Notes: generated by a model not told the origin, from the letters alone. A DNA stretch of 62,846 bases from Bacteroidales bacterium UBA1715 (GCA_002317135.1 DCIX01000038.1:74485-137330); one strand, 5' to 3'. Positions 1-9,190 are shown, counted from the stretch's first letter. Numbers and translations: made by a program.

Positions 1-2
1 CA

Positions 3-311
3 ACTCGTTTCCAACACCCAGTTGCTGGTACTTACAAAAAAGAAAGAGTATTAGCTGGTAAGCCATATTTCTCAGTAGCTTCTGGTGGTGGAACAGGTCG
101 TACATTGCACCCAGATAACATGGCTGCTGGACCTGCTTCATACGGTATGACTGACACAATGGGTCGTATGCACTCTGATGCTCAATTCGCAGGTTCTTCT
201 TCAGTTCCAGCTCACGTTGAAATGATGGGATTCCTAGGAATTGGTAACAACCCAATGGTAGGTTGTACAGTTGCTTGCGCTGTTGACGTTGCTACAGCAT
301 TGGCAAAATAA
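3..311 (+). CDS. C-terminal part of an unrecognised conserved protein
   Basis: The open frame runs in from the left edge and ends at TAA 309-311, leaving 102 residues. I do not recognise the family. Visible features are a glycine-rich segment (SGGGTGRTLHPDN) followed by a run of small residues and a C-terminal stretch GNNPMVGCTV that could form a hydrophobic strand or helix. Codon choice is strongly biased to GGT, GCT, CGT and TTC, like nfnAB in this window, which suggests high expression; that is inference. A terminator follows 20 bases later, so it is the last gene of its unit. Its start and most of its length lie outside the window. Confidence 0.75.
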   Translation, partial: TRFQHPVAGTYKKERVLAGKPYFSVASGGGTGRTLHPDNMAAGPASYGMTDTMGRMHSDAQFAGSSSVPAHVEMMGFLGIGNNPMVGCTVACAVDVATALAK

Positions 312-330
312 TTTTTGAATTAATACAAGA

Positions 331-363
331 AGCCCTTCCCCATTTTGGAGGAGGGCTTTTTTA
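331..363 (+). terminator. Intrinsic terminator
   Basis: AGCCCT (331-336) pairs with AGGGCT (352-357), with further partial pairing inside, followed by a run of T. It ends the partial gene at the left edge and lies just before the promoter of the next gene. Confidence 0.75.
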
Positions 364-371
364 TTATATTT

Positions 372-379
372 TATCTTTG
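372..379 (+). promoter_or_regulatory. Bacteroidetes -7 box, near-leaderless start
   Basis: TATCTTTG fits the TAnnTTTG consensus exactly and ends 7 bases before the ATG at 387. Transcription would begin at or within a few bases of the start codon, so the mRNA is probably leaderless. No good -33 TTG is visible. Confidence 0.6.
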
Positions 380-386
380 TATAAAC

Positions 387-1481
387 ATGAAACTACGAAG
401 AATTACAGAATCGCAAGCCGACAAGATTGCCCTAAACGACATGAATGTTGAAGCTTTCCCAAAAGAAGAACGCATTCCCACCCCCGTACTCATACAAATG
501 GCACGCGATAAGGTCATTGATTTATTTTTAGCGACCGAAAACAACGTAATAATCGGATTCTTCGTAACATTTCCTAAAAATAATTGTGCATATTTATTCT
601 ACTTTGCAATAGAAAAAACACAGAGAGGCAAAGGATATGGGACAAAAATGCTCCATCTTCTACGACAAACATACAAAGGCTATCATATTGTGCTTGATAT
701 GGAAGTAGTTGACGAAAACGCAGACAATTATCAACAACGAGTATCCAGAAAATCATTTTATATCACAAATGGAATGAATGAAACTGGATATTTCATCTCA
801 TATATGGGGATGACCTTTGAACTTCTATGTTCTGACACGCCATTTCAAAAAGAAAATTTCCAAACCGTTCTTAATCATATAGTTGAACATGCAAACCAAT
901 CTGGTAGAACTGTTTTTAATCCTGTAATTCATCCTAAAAATATGAAAACTGTCAATATAGGTAACGACGCTTTCGAAGAATTATATGCAGAAAATATTGT
1001 TGCCGAACAGGTAAGTCAATCGGCAAAAACAATTGCAGCACATTTCACTAAAAAGGAACTACAAGAGAATGTTGTTTTTTTAATTCTTGCGAATGGTGGA
1101 AACTGGTTTGCGGAACGATTATTAAGTAAATATGATTTTCCTATTCATTCAGAATACGCATTAATAAAATCATACGAGGACAATGCTCAATCAGAAATCA
1201 ATGTAATTTCCATACCATCGGATGCTTGTTTTTCTGGTAAATCTGTTATTGTCATAGACGACATTCTTGATTCAGGAAAAACAATGCAATGGGTATTACA
1301 ACACTTAGGGAAATGCGGAGCTAAAGAAGCATGTTGCGCCGTTCTTTGTAAACGAGAGGGAAATCCAATGCAAACCATAAACGCTCCACTCATTGTATCA
1401 GGGAATGCATGGATTGCCGGTTGCGGAATGGACACAAACCACAAAGGCAGAAATTTACAAGCTATTTATAAGAAATTATAG
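387..1481 (+). CDS. GNAT acetyltransferase fused to hypoxanthine-type phosphoribosyltransferase
   Basis: This is a 364-residue two-domain protein. Residues 1-150 form a GNAT acetyltransferase domain: the acetyl-CoA pyrophosphate loop QRGKGYG is at 79-85 and the tail NETGYFISYMGMTFELL is typical of small Bacteroidetes GNATs. Residues about 190-364 match a hypoxanthine/guanine phosphoribosyltransferase: LANGGNWF (234-241) sits where the LKGG loop lies, the PRPP-binding motif VIDDILDSGKTM is at 289-300, and GCGMD...RNL (345-357) matches the GYGxD...RNLP region. The ATG at 387 is chosen because upstream codons overlap the terminator and promoter. Its stop overlaps the convergent proB stop by 6 bp. 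Acetyl acceptor and base substrate are unknown. The domain calls are firm; the joint role is not known. Confidence 0.85.
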   Translation: MKLRRITESQADKIALNDMNVEAFPKEERIPTPVLIQMARDKVIDLFLATENNVIIGFFVTFPKNNCAYLFYFAIEKTQRGKGYGTKMLHLLRQTYKGYHIVLDMEVVDENADNYQQRVSRKSFYITNGMNETGYFISYMGMTFELLCSDTPFQKENFQTVLNHIVEHANQSGRTVFNPVIHPKNMKTVNIGNDAFEELYAENIVAEQVSQSAKTIAAHFTKKELQENVVFLILANGGNWFAERLLSKYDFPIHSEYALIKSYEDNAQSEINVISIPSDACFSGKSVIVIDDILDSGKTMQWVLQHLGKCGAKEACCAVLCKREGNPMQTINAPLIVSGNAWIAGCGMDTNHKGRNLQAIYKKL

Positions 1482-2276
1482 TTTAGGAGCAACAAACAAT
1501 GTTCCTAAATCTTTACCTTCAAGAATATCAAATAAGATTTCTGGTTTATCACCATTAGCAATAATGGTATCAATACCATCCTTTTGACAGATATTTACAG
1601 CAGAAATTTTTGTAGCCATTCCACCTGTACCGAAAGCAGTTCCTGCAGAACCAGCGGCTTTCGAAACTTCATCAGTTACTTCGGTAATCACAGAAATACG
1701 TTTCGCGTCAGGATTCTTGCGAGGATCTTTATCGAAGAAACCATCGATATCCGAAAGGATTATCAACAAATCTGCCTTACATATTGAAGCAACCATAGCA
1801 GAAAGCGTATCATTATCACCAATAACAATTTCGTCAGTTGCAACGGTATCATTTTCATTTACAATTGGCACCGCTCCCATTTCAAGCAGTTTTGCAAATG
1901 TATTTTCGGCATTACGATGTTTTTCTTCACTTGTAATCACATCGTAAGTCAATAATATCTGTCCGATATTAATGGAATGAACCGAAAAGAATTTTCTATA
2001 AATTTTTGCAAGAATAGCTTGACCAATTGCAGCCATTGCCTGTTTCCCAGGAATTGTACTTGGACGTTTACGCAAGCCCAATTTACCAACACCGACAGCA
2101 ATGGAACCAGAAGAAACAAGTACAACTTGTTTTCCTTGCGATTGCAGTTCTGCCACCACATTCGTAATGTGTTCAATACGACGAAGATTTAATTTTCCAT
2201 TAGGAAACGTTAAAGACGATGTTCCAATCTTAATGACAATGCGTCGTTTGTCTTTCAAACACTTTCTGTAATCCAT
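1476..2276 (-). CDS. proB: Glutamate 5-kinase (short form, no PUA domain)
   Basis: ProB phosphorylates glutamate on the gamma-carboxylate, the first step of proline synthesis. The 266-residue protein has the amino-acid-kinase fold: KIGTSSL near the N-terminus, VSSGSIAVG, NENDTVA, the acidic IGDNDTLSA and the nucleotide-binding GTGGMATKISA. It ends after the kinase domain, so the C-terminal PUA domain of the roughly 365-residue enterobacterial enzyme is absent, a known short form. The ATG at 2276 is preferred because the longer open frame upstream begins with non-conserved residues. proA is not adjacent. The gene is convergent with the GNAT fusion and divergent from mraZ. Confidence 0.92.
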   Translation of the reverse strand: MDYRKCLKDKRRIVIKIGTSSLTFPNGKLNLRRIEHITNVVAELQSQGKQVVLVSSGSIAVGVGKLGLRKRPSTIPGKQAMAAIGQAILAKIYRKFFSVHSINIGQILLTYDVITSEEKHRNAENTFAKLLEMGAVPIVNENDTVATDEIVIGDNDTLSAMVASICKADLLIILSDIDGFFDKDPRKNPDAKRISVITEVTDEVSKAAGSAGTAFGTGGMATKISAVNICQKDGIDTIIANGDKPEILFDILEGKDLGTLFVAPKL

Positions 2277-2703
2277 TTCTTGCAATAAATATGGCGACAA
2301 AAGTAATAATAATTCATTATTATGTATGCTTTTATAGAAATAAATCACAGATACAATATCCTAACGGAGCAACGTAATTTCACTCCGTAGAAGCAATATA
2401 TTGGTAGAATACGATTTAATTACAATTCTTCTGCCTGTTACAGGCACGCAGCAAAATAGAAAACCCCTTTCGTCACAAAAGACAAACAATCTTTTACACC
2501 CCTAATGCAAAATATTTTCATTGCAGTTGTGCAAAACTATTGCATTTTACACGCTCGCAATTTATTGATAATCAAATAAATACAAACGCCAAATACAAAC
2601 AAACATGAAAGTTATTAACAAAGTGGGAAAAAGTGGAAGAAAATGTCACATTGTGGGAAAATTGTACTTAATTTTACAGCGATAAAAAATTCAAAAACTG
2701 TAG
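2277..2703. other. Intergenic region between divergent proB and mraZ
   Basis: This 427-bp AT-rich region has no open frame worth calling. It holds a perfect hairpin TGCCTG-TTA-CAGGCA (2432-2446), a weaker inverted repeat ACGGAG/CTCCGT (2364-2369 and 2383-2388), several GCAAAA-type repeats, and the phased TGGGA boxes listed separately. It must contain the promoters of proB and of the dcw cluster, but I could not assign a convincing -33/-7 pair for either. Confidence 0.6.
2624..2658 (+). promoter_or_regulatory. MraZ operator: phased TGGGA boxes
   Basis: TGGGA (2624-2628), TGGAA (2634-2638), TGTCA (2644-2648) and TGGGA (2654-2658) lie exactly 10 bp apart, 46 bp before the mraZ start. MraZ in E. 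coli and Mycoplasma is known to bind direct TGGGN repeats separated by 5 bp upstream of its own gene and repress the cluster. The first and fourth boxes are perfect and the middle two are degenerate. I infer autoregulation of the whole cell-wall cluster from here. Confidence 0.75.
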
Positions 2704-3171
2704 ATGAAGATTTTCATTGGCGAACATACTGGTAAGATTGACGTGAAAGGCCGTGTACCACTGCCTTCGCAGTTAAAACGCCAAGCCGGCGAAGGCGAGG
2801 AAAACGCTCGCTTTGTGCTTAAAGAAAGCATCTACAAACAATGCTTGGAACTCCATCCTATGGATTCTTGGCAAGCAATGATGTCGCAACTGATGAAAAA
2901 AATCAATCCGTTCGACAAAAAACAAAATGCATTTTTAACAAACTTCAGTAGAGGAACATCGGAAATCACATTAGATTCTATGAATCGACTTTTAATACCA
3001 AAAAAACTTTCAGATTTTGCTGGTTTACAAAAAGATGTGGTTTTTCTCGGTGTTGGAGGAATCATTGAGGTATGGGACAAAGCTGTTTACGAAGCAAGTC
3101 AAATGTCTCAAGAAGATTTCGAGCAACTGGCAGGAAATATTTTTGGTGATGATTTTAAACTGTTTGAATAA
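2704..3171 (+). CDS. mraZ: Transcriptional regulator MraZ
   Basis: The 155-residue protein has two SpoVT/AbrB-like half-domains, beginning FIGEHTGKIDVKGRVPLPSQ and repeating as EITLDSMNRLLIPKKLSDFA. MraZ is the DNA-binding autorepressor at the head of dcw clusters and forms octameric rings on TGGGN repeats; such repeats are present just upstream. The stop TAA overlaps the ATG of rsmH (TAATG), implying coupled translation. The length is normal for the phylum. Confidence 0.94.
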   Translation: MKIFIGEHTGKIDVKGRVPLPSQLKRQAGEGEENARFVLKESIYKQCLELHPMDSWQAMMSQLMKKINPFDKKQNAFLTNFSRGTSEITLDSMNRLLIPKKLSDFAGLQKDVVFLGVGGIIEVWDKAVYEASQMSQEDFEQLAGNIFGDDFKLFE

Positions 3172-4076
3172 TGGCAGAAAATTATCACATTCCTGTGCTT
3201 TTGAATGAATCCATCGAAGGACTCAATATTGCCGACAATGGTATTTACATTGACGCAACATTTGGCGGTGGCGGACATTCGCGTGCAATCGTATCAAAAT
3301 TAAAAACAGGACATTTGTTTGGTTTTGACCAAGATTCCGACGCAAAAGCAAACACCATTGATTCAGAAAACTTCACATTTGTGTACCATAACTTCGCTTA
3401 TGTGAAGAATTTTATGCAATACTACAACATTCCTGCTGTAGACGGTATTCTCGCTGATTTAGGCGTATCTTCACATCATTTTGACGATGCACAACGAGGA
3501 TTTTCGTTCCGTTTCGATGCTCCGCTCGATATGAGAATGGATAGATCGGTAAAGAAATCTGCATACAATATTATTAATGAGTACGACGAGCAAGAATTAA
3601 CGAAAATCTTCAAAATGTATGGAGAAATCGCAAACGCACGTCGCCTTGCTCAAGAAATAATTTCGAATCGGACTGGCGCTCCTATAAAAACGACAGACGA
3701 ATTGAAAAAAATAGGACAAAAATTCTGCAATCCACAAACCGAGAGCAAATATTTATCACAAATATTCCAAGCTCTTCGCATCGAAGTAAACAACGAAATG
3801 CAAGCGCTTCAAGAATTTTTACAAGGAGGTTTATCGGTATTAAGACCAGGCGGAAGATTTGTTGTCATTACCTATCATTCTTTGGAAGACAGAATGGTAA
3901 AAAACTTCTTCAAAACGGGAAATATAGAAGGAGACGTTGACCAAGACTTTTTTGGAAATGTTAAGGCACCATTTACCGCTGTTTCTAAGAAAGTGATAGT
4001 TCCAAGTAACGAAGAAATTCAACGCAATAATCGCGCACGAAGTGCCAAATTACGAATAGTGGAGAAAAATGGCTGA
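3171..4076 (+). CDS. rsmH: 16S rRNA (cytosine1402-N4)-methyltransferase
   Basis: RsmH (MraW) methylates N4 of C1402 in the 16S rRNA P-site using S-adenosylmethionine. The 301-residue protein begins YHIPVLLNESIEGL and carries the SAM-binding segment DATFGGGGHSRAI, then LADLGVSSHHFDDAQRGFSFR and the C-terminal VITYHSLEDRMVKNFF, all hallmark RsmH motifs. It overlaps mraZ by one base and ftsL by 8 bases, the usual place in a dcw cluster. Confidence 0.96.
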   Translation: MAENYHIPVLLNESIEGLNIADNGIYIDATFGGGGHSRAIVSKLKTGHLFGFDQDSDAKANTIDSENFTFVYHNFAYVKNFMQYYNIPAVDGILADLGVSSHHFDDAQRGFSFRFDAPLDMRMDRSVKKSAYNIINEYDEQELTKIFKMYGEIANARRLAQEIISNRTGAPIKTTDELKKIGQKFCNPQTESKYLSQIFQALRIEVNNEMQALQEFLQGGLSVLRPGGRFVVITYHSLEDRMVKNFFKTGNIEGDVDQDFFGNVKAPFTAVSKKVIVPSNEEIQRNNRARSAKLRIVEKNG

Positions 4077-4404
4077 GAAAAAGGGTTCCATAGTAGGCAA
4101 ATTTCTTAACGGGGAGATCTTAACAGCAGATGTCCTAAAGAAATATATACCAACAATTTCAACTATCGTGGTTCTTGCACTTATTTATATAACATACGGA
4201 TATAGTATCAATTTTATAGAACAACAAAATAAAAGTTTAGAAAAAGAAATAAAAAACTTAGAAGCAATACAAGCGTCAACTGTTGCTGAATTCAATAACA
4301 AAATGAAATACATTAGTTTACAGCAACAAATTGAAGAACGCAATCTTGGATTAAAAGAAGCAAATACACCTGCATTTACAATTTCGGCAAATGGCAAAAG
4401 ATAA
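4069..4404 (+). CDS. ftsL: FtsL-like cell division protein
   Basis: This is a 111-residue bitopic membrane protein: a short cytoplasmic tail, one membrane segment (about residues 28-46, STIVVLALIYITYGYSINF) and a periplasmic coiled coil rich in E, K and Q (about 48-90). FtsL joins FtsQ/DivIC and helps activate FtsWI septal peptidoglycan synthesis. The call rests on topology, size and position between rsmH and ftsI, because FtsL sequences diverge strongly. It overlaps both neighbours (8 and 14 bases). Confidence 0.82.
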   Translation: MAEKKGSIVGKFLNGEILTADVLKKYIPTISTIVVLALIYITYGYSINFIEQQNKSLEKEIKNLEAIQASTVAEFNNKMKYISLQQQIEERNLGLKEANTPAFTISANGKR

Positions 4405-6487
4405 AAAAGACATATTAAGTAGAATTCGCACCATGTATATTATTATACCTGTGCTTACTTTTTTCTGCTCTATAGCCATCTGCATACGAGTTTTCAATAT
4501 ACAAGTAAAAGAAGGTCCAGAATTAATTCGAATTGACAGTACACAAAGCATAAAAGTAGTAGAGCCGAACCGAGGCAATATTTTAGACCGAAAAGGTCGG
4601 ATTTTGGCTAGTTCTGTGTCGGTATATGATATTTATTTTGACCCAAGAATTGCCCATTTCAAGAAAAATCCTGAATTGATACCAATGTACAAGGATTCAA
4701 TTATTACAGGACTTACTAAAATATTTGCTGGAGACACAAACTATAGTTACAGCTATTTTTCAAAAAGAATCAATGATGCCATTCGAGAAAATAGAATGAA
4801 AAAAATCAACAAACAGGCAATTGATCACAGAAAATTATTGGCTGTAAAGGAATTACCTCTATTCCGAAATGGTGCGTACAAAGGTGGATTGACCGTGAAC
4901 ACAGAAAACAGTCGAGTATATCCGTATGGACGAATGGCACAAAGAACAATCGGCCGTATTTACGAAGATGGTATTCATGGTAGAAATGGTCTTGAAAAGT
5001 CATACGATTCATATTTATATGGTACAAAATCCGTTGACGAAAACATTGACGGCAGCGATTTAATATCAACATTAGATGCTGACATACAAACAATTACACA
5101 CGAAGAACTTACAAAAAGACTAAAGGATTATAAAGCTGAATGGGGCTGTGCAATTGTTATGGATGTAAAAACCGGAGAAATTCTTTCAATGACAAACCTA
5201 TCGCATAATGCAGATACTGCAGACAAAGATTTCTACGAAAACATGAACTATGCCGTTTCGCTTCACTGCGACCCAGGATCAACCATAAAGTTGACATCGT
5301 TAATGATTGCATTAGAAGATGAATATGTGCAACTAACTGATAGCATTGAAACAGGAAACGGACAGGTTTCTTTTGTTAACGGACAATTAACCGTAACCGA
5401 CTGGAAACATGAAAAAGGTGGATTCGGGAAAATTCCAGTTAAAGAGGTCTTCGCTCAATCTTCGAATGTTGGCGTCACTAAAATCATTGATAAACACTAT
5501 GTTAAAACAGGTCGTGAATGGGATTATATCCATCGCCTTAAATCAATGAGCATAGGAATGCCTTCTGGCGTTGACTTGGTTGGCGAACCAAAGCCAAAGG
5601 TAAAAGATCCAAGTTGTACCGAAGGTGCAGAAAGATGGAATCCGAAAGGAGTTTCGCTATTACAGATGTCGTATGGATATGAGATAGAACTCACTCCATT
5701 ACAAATACTTACGTTCTACAATGGCGTTGCAAACGATGGTAAAGTTATGCGTCCACATTTAATGAAAGAGATTCGCCAAGGCAAAAAGATTGTAAAAGAA
5801 TTCAAACCACAAATAATTCAAAGTTCTATTTGCCGAAAAGAAACGCTTGGAAAAGCTAAGAAAATGATGGAATCTGTTATAGAAATAGGGACAGCAAAAA
5901 AATATGCAAGTAACTACTATAAAATAGCTGGAAAAACAGGATCGGCAATGACCTTTGAAAAAGGTAAATACAACAAAAACAAGTGGCGTGGTTCATTCTG
6001 CGGCTACTTCCCTGCCGATAATCCCAAATATTCGTGCATTGTAGTTATACAAGGTCGCGAAAACGGAGAATATGCTGCTGTTGGCGTGTTCAAAAATATT
6101 GCAGACAGAATCTATTTCCTTGACGATGAATTGCGTAACCAACGAATTTCCGATACTGCATCGATTGTTGCCGACCTACCAAACAGCAATGGATATGGAA
6201 CAGATTTCACATCTTTATTTTCGCAACTTTCTATCCAAAGCAATCCTATCACGGTTCCATGGATCCAGTCGAAAATGACAAGCAATGTGGCTAAACATGC
6301 AATCATGGAAATGAAACGAGGAATCGTACCTAATTTCGAGAAAATGGGACTACGCGACGCTTTATTCATTGCCGATAGCCTACACATTCCTGTTACATAC
6401 AGCGGGAACGGAAGAGTGTACCGACAATCCATAAAAGCAGGAACACCATATACATCAGGAGACATAATAGCATTAATATTAAACTAA
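4391..6487 (+). CDS. ftsI: Division transpeptidase FtsI (PBP) with C-terminal PASTA domain
   Basis: FtsI cross-links septal peptidoglycan. The 698-residue protein has an N-terminal membrane anchor (about residues 14-35), a PBP dimerisation domain (VEPNRGNILDRKGRILASS) and a transpeptidase domain with the three active-site motifs STIK (serine about 297), SSN (about 357) and KTG (about 515). The last ~60 residues (from PNFEKMGLRDAL) form a PASTA domain, normal in Bacteroidetes FtsI but absent from E. coli FtsI. It overlaps ftsL by 14 bases and murE at TAATG. Confidence 0.95.
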   Translation: MAKDKKDILSRIRTMYIIIPVLTFFCSIAICIRVFNIQVKEGPELIRIDSTQSIKVVEPNRGNILDRKGRILASSVSVYDIYFDPRIAHFKKNPELIPMYKDSIITGLTKIFAGDTNYSYSYFSKRINDAIRENRMKKINKQAIDHRKLLAVKELPLFRNGAYKGGLTVNTENSRVYPYGRMAQRTIGRIYEDGIHGRNGLEKSYDSYLYGTKSVDENIDGSDLISTLDADIQTITHEELTKRLKDYKAEWGCAIVMDVKTGEILSMTNLSHNADTADKDFYENMNYAVSLHCDPGSTIKLTSLMIALEDEYVQLTDSIETGNGQVSFVNGQLTVTDWKHEKGGFGKIPVKEVFAQSSNVGVTKIIDKHYVKTGREWDYIHRLKSMSIGMPSGVDLVGEPKPKVKDPSCTEGAERWNPKGVSLLQMSYGYEIELTPLQILTFYNGVANDGKVMRPHLMKEIRQGKKIVKEFKPQIIQSSICRKETLGKAKKMMESVIEIGTAKKYASNYYKIAGKTGSAMTFEKGKYNKNKWRGSFCGYFPADNPKYSCIVVIQGRENGEYAAVGVFKNIADRIYFLDDELRNQRISDTASIVADLPNSNGYGTDFTSLFSQLSIQSNPITVPWIQSKMTSNVAKHAIMEMKRGIVPNFEKMGLRDALFIADSLHIPVTYSGNGRVYRQSIKAGTPYTSGDIIALILN

Positions 6488-7950
6488 TGACAAACAATAA
6501 TTTACATAGTATTTTACAAACTGTTGCAACGAAACAAATTGTTGGTACAACCGACAAACAAATTGTTGCCATAGACACTGATTCACGAAAAATTTCCGAC
6601 AACATGGTTTTTGTCGCTGTTCGTGGTGTCGCTATTGATGGTCATTCGTTTATAGCGACTGCCGAACAACAAGGGGCAACAGCAATTGTTTGCGAAGAAC
6701 TTCCTGAAACACAAAATCCTGCAGTTACATACATTGTCGTTGAAAATTCCATTATTGCTTGCGGCGAAATGCTTCGTGCTTTTTATGGAATAGATTTCAA
6801 TAAACTACAAGTTGTTGGTGTTACAGGCACAAACGGGAAAACAACAACAGCGACATTACTGTATAAAGTATTCTCAGCATTAGGACATACTTGCGGACTT
6901 CTTTCTACCGTAGTTAACTATATTGGTAATCAAGAATTTGCATCAACTCATACAACACCTGACATGGTACAATTGTATGGTTTATTCAATAAGATGCAAG
7001 AAGCTGGTTGCGACTTTTGTTTTATGGAAGTAAGTTCACACGCTATCCATCAACATAGAACTGCCGGTGTTGTATTTACAGGTGGAATATTCTCGAATAT
7101 TACCCAAGACCACTTGGATTACCATAAGACATTTGCCGAATATGTACGCGTGAAGAAGTCGTTTTTCGATAATCTCCCTTCGTCGGCATTTGCACTTACA
7201 AACAACGACGACAAAAACGGCAACATTATGTTGCAAAACACAAAAGCACAAGCACATACATACTCGTTGAAAAGTATGAGTGACTTCAAATGTCGCGTTT
7301 TGGAACAAGAATTTAACGGTATGTTGTTGAAAATCGATGGCGTAGAAGTATGGGCTAAATTCATCGGCTATTTCAATGCCTACAATCTTTTGGCAGTATA
7401 TTCAACAGCAATGTTGCTTGGTCAAGACAAGCAAAAAGTGTTGGAAATCATTAGCACATTAACTCCTGTTGCTGGTAGAATAGAATTCTTCCGAAGCAAT
7501 GAAGGCGTTACCGCTGTTGTTGACTATGCACATACACCAGATGCTTTAGAAAACATACTTTCTACATTGAAAGAATTGTGTCCAAAAGGAAACAAAATCA
7601 TTACAGTTGTTGGTGCTGGCGGAAATAGAGACAAGACCAAGCGTCCTATTATGGGAAAAATTTGTGCACAATTGAGTGACCAAGTAATTATAACGGCCGA
7701 TAATCCACGCAACGAAGAGCCTGCCGACATTGCAAATCAAATGGTCGAAGGTATTGATTCACAATATCAACCAAATGTATTGACAATACTCGACAGAAAA
7801 CAAGCAATAAAAACAGCCACAATAATGGCTCACAAAGGCGATGTTATTCTTATTGCCGGAAAAGGTCACGAAACATATCAAGAAATTCAAGGTGTGAAAC
7901 ATCACTTTGATGACAGAGAAGTAGTTAAAGAATTTTTTAATCTGAAATAA
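6487..7950 (+). CDS. murE: UDP-MurNAc-tripeptide synthetase, meso-DAP type
   Basis: MurE adds the third amino acid of the peptidoglycan stem. The 487-residue Mur ligase has the P-loop GVTGTNGKTTTATLL (about 113-127), the HTTPD segment and the central VVDYAHTPDALEN. The specificity motif reads DNPRNEEP; DNPR is the known signature for meso-diaminopimelate rather than lysine, so a DAP-type wall is predicted. It is the fifth gene of the cluster, overlapping ftsI by one base and leaving one base before mraY. Confidence 0.96.
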   Translation: MTNNNLHSILQTVATKQIVGTTDKQIVAIDTDSRKISDNMVFVAVRGVAIDGHSFIATAEQQGATAIVCEELPETQNPAVTYIVVENSIIACGEMLRAFYGIDFNKLQVVGVTGTNGKTTTATLLYKVFSALGHTCGLLSTVVNYIGNQEFASTHTTPDMVQLYGLFNKMQEAGCDFCFMEVSSHAIHQHRTAGVVFTGGIFSNITQDHLDYHKTFAEYVRVKKSFFDNLPSSAFALTNNDDKNGNIMLQNTKAQAHTYSLKSMSDFKCRVLEQEFNGMLLKIDGVEVWAKFIGYFNAYNLLAVYSTAMLLGQDKQKVLEIISTLTPVAGRIEFFRSNEGVTAVVDYAHTPDALENILSTLKELCPKGNKIITVVGAGGNRDKTKRPIMGKICAQLSDQVIITADNPRNEEPADIANQMVEGIDSQYQPNVLTILDRKQAIKTATIMAHKGDVILIAGKGHETYQEIQGVKHHFDDREVVKEFFNLK

Positions 7951-7951
7951 T

Positions 7952-9190
7952 ATGCTATATCATTTATTCACCTATTTAGATCAGTTCGATTTCCCAGGAG
8001 CGGGCGTATTCCAGTATCTATCGTTCCGTGCTGGTTTTGCATTCATTACAGCATTGTTAATTTCTATCTTTTTCGGTAAGAAAGTAATTGAATACTTGCA
8101 AAAAAAGCAAATCGGAGAAATAATCCGTAACCTTGGATTGGAAGGCCAAATGCAAAAGAAAGGCACACCAACAATGGGTGGTATACTTATTTTTATTTCA
8201 ATCATAGTTCCAACTCTTTTGTTTGCGAACCTAACCAATGTGTACATTCTTCTTATGCTTTTCACAACCATTTGGTTCTGCATGCTAGGCTTTATGGACG
8301 ACTATATTAAAGTGTTCAAAAAGGACAAGGAAGGAATGCCTGGTCGCTACAAAATCGTAGGACAAGTGATTTGTGGTTTAGCTGTTGGCCTTACCCTATT
8401 CTTCAACGACGATGTTGTATTAGTACAAAAAGCCAATGTGATTCAAAATACGCAACAAGAATATAGCACAGAACAGATTGAACATACACGCGTGGAATTG
8501 TACGGAGAAAAATCAACAAAAACGACTATTCCATTCGTTAAAAACCATGAGTTTGATTATAAATCAATTGTTAGTTTCTTAGGTCAAAATGCCGACATTT
8601 TCGGTTGGATTATATTTGTTTTCATTGTAATCTTCATTACAACAGCCGTTTCAAATGGGGTAAATCTTACCGATGGACTTGACGGGCTTGCCACAGGAAC
8701 AACGGCAATTGTCGGGGCAGTTTTAGGTATACTTGCCTATCTTTCGGGTAACGTTATTTACTCGAACTACTTGAATATTATGTACATACCATATTCAGGT
8801 GAGTTGGTTGTATTTGCCAGTGCACTTTTAGGTGCAACAATCGGATTCCTATGGTACAACGCATTCCCTGCACAAGTATTCATGGGCGACACTGGCAGTT
8901 TAATGCTTGGAGGAATCATCGGCGTATTTGCAATCCTTATTCGCAAAGAATTACTTATCCCTATTCTATGCGGAATTTTCTTGGCAGAAAGCGTTTCTGT
9001 GATTTTGCAAGTATGGTATTTCAAAAAAACGAAAAAGAAATTTGGTGAAGGACAACGATTGTTCCTTATGGCTCCATTACATCACCATTTTCAGAAAAAA
9101 GGTCTACCTGAGTCAAAGATTGTTGCCAGATTCTGGTTGGTAGCTCTTATGTTGGCAGCGATAACATTGGTAACATTAAAATTGCGATAG
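7952..9190 (+). CDS. mraY: Phospho-MurNAc-pentapeptide transferase
   Basis: MraY transfers phospho-MurNAc-pentapeptide to undecaprenyl phosphate to make lipid I at the inner membrane. The 412-residue polytopic protein has the signatures KGTPTMGGILI, FMDDYIKVFKKDKEGMPGRYK, NLTDGLDGLATG and FMGDTGSLMLGG, and the histidine-rich APLHHHFQKKGLPESKI. It is about 50 residues longer than the E. coli enzyme because of a hydrophilic insertion (about 155-200), which is usual for Bacteroidetes. Confidence 0.96.
   Translation: MLYHLFTYLDQFDFPGAGVFQYLSFRAGFAFITALLISIFFGKKVIEYLQKKQIGEIIRNLGLEGQMQKKGTPTMGGILIFISIIVPTLLFANLTNVYILLMLFTTIWFCMLGFMDDYIKVFKKDKEGMPGRYKIVGQVICGLAVGLTLFFNDDVVLVQKANVIQNTQQEYSTEQIEHTRVELYGEKSTKTTIPFVKNHEFDYKSIVSFLGQNADIFGWIIFVFIVIFITTAVSNGVNLTDGLDGLATGTTAIVGAVLGILAYLSGNVIYSNYLNIMYIPYSGELVVFASALLGATIGFLWYNAFPAQVFMGDTGSLMLGGIIGVFAILIRKELLIPILCGIFLAESVSVILQVWYFKKTKKKFGEGQRLFLMAPLHHHFQKKGLPESKIVARFWLVALMLAAITLVTLKLR

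Noticed and set aside
345..386. Longer N-terminus for the GNAT fusion
   Set aside because: These codons overlap the preceding terminator and the -7 box and encode unrelated residues; ATG 387 fits the GNAT start.
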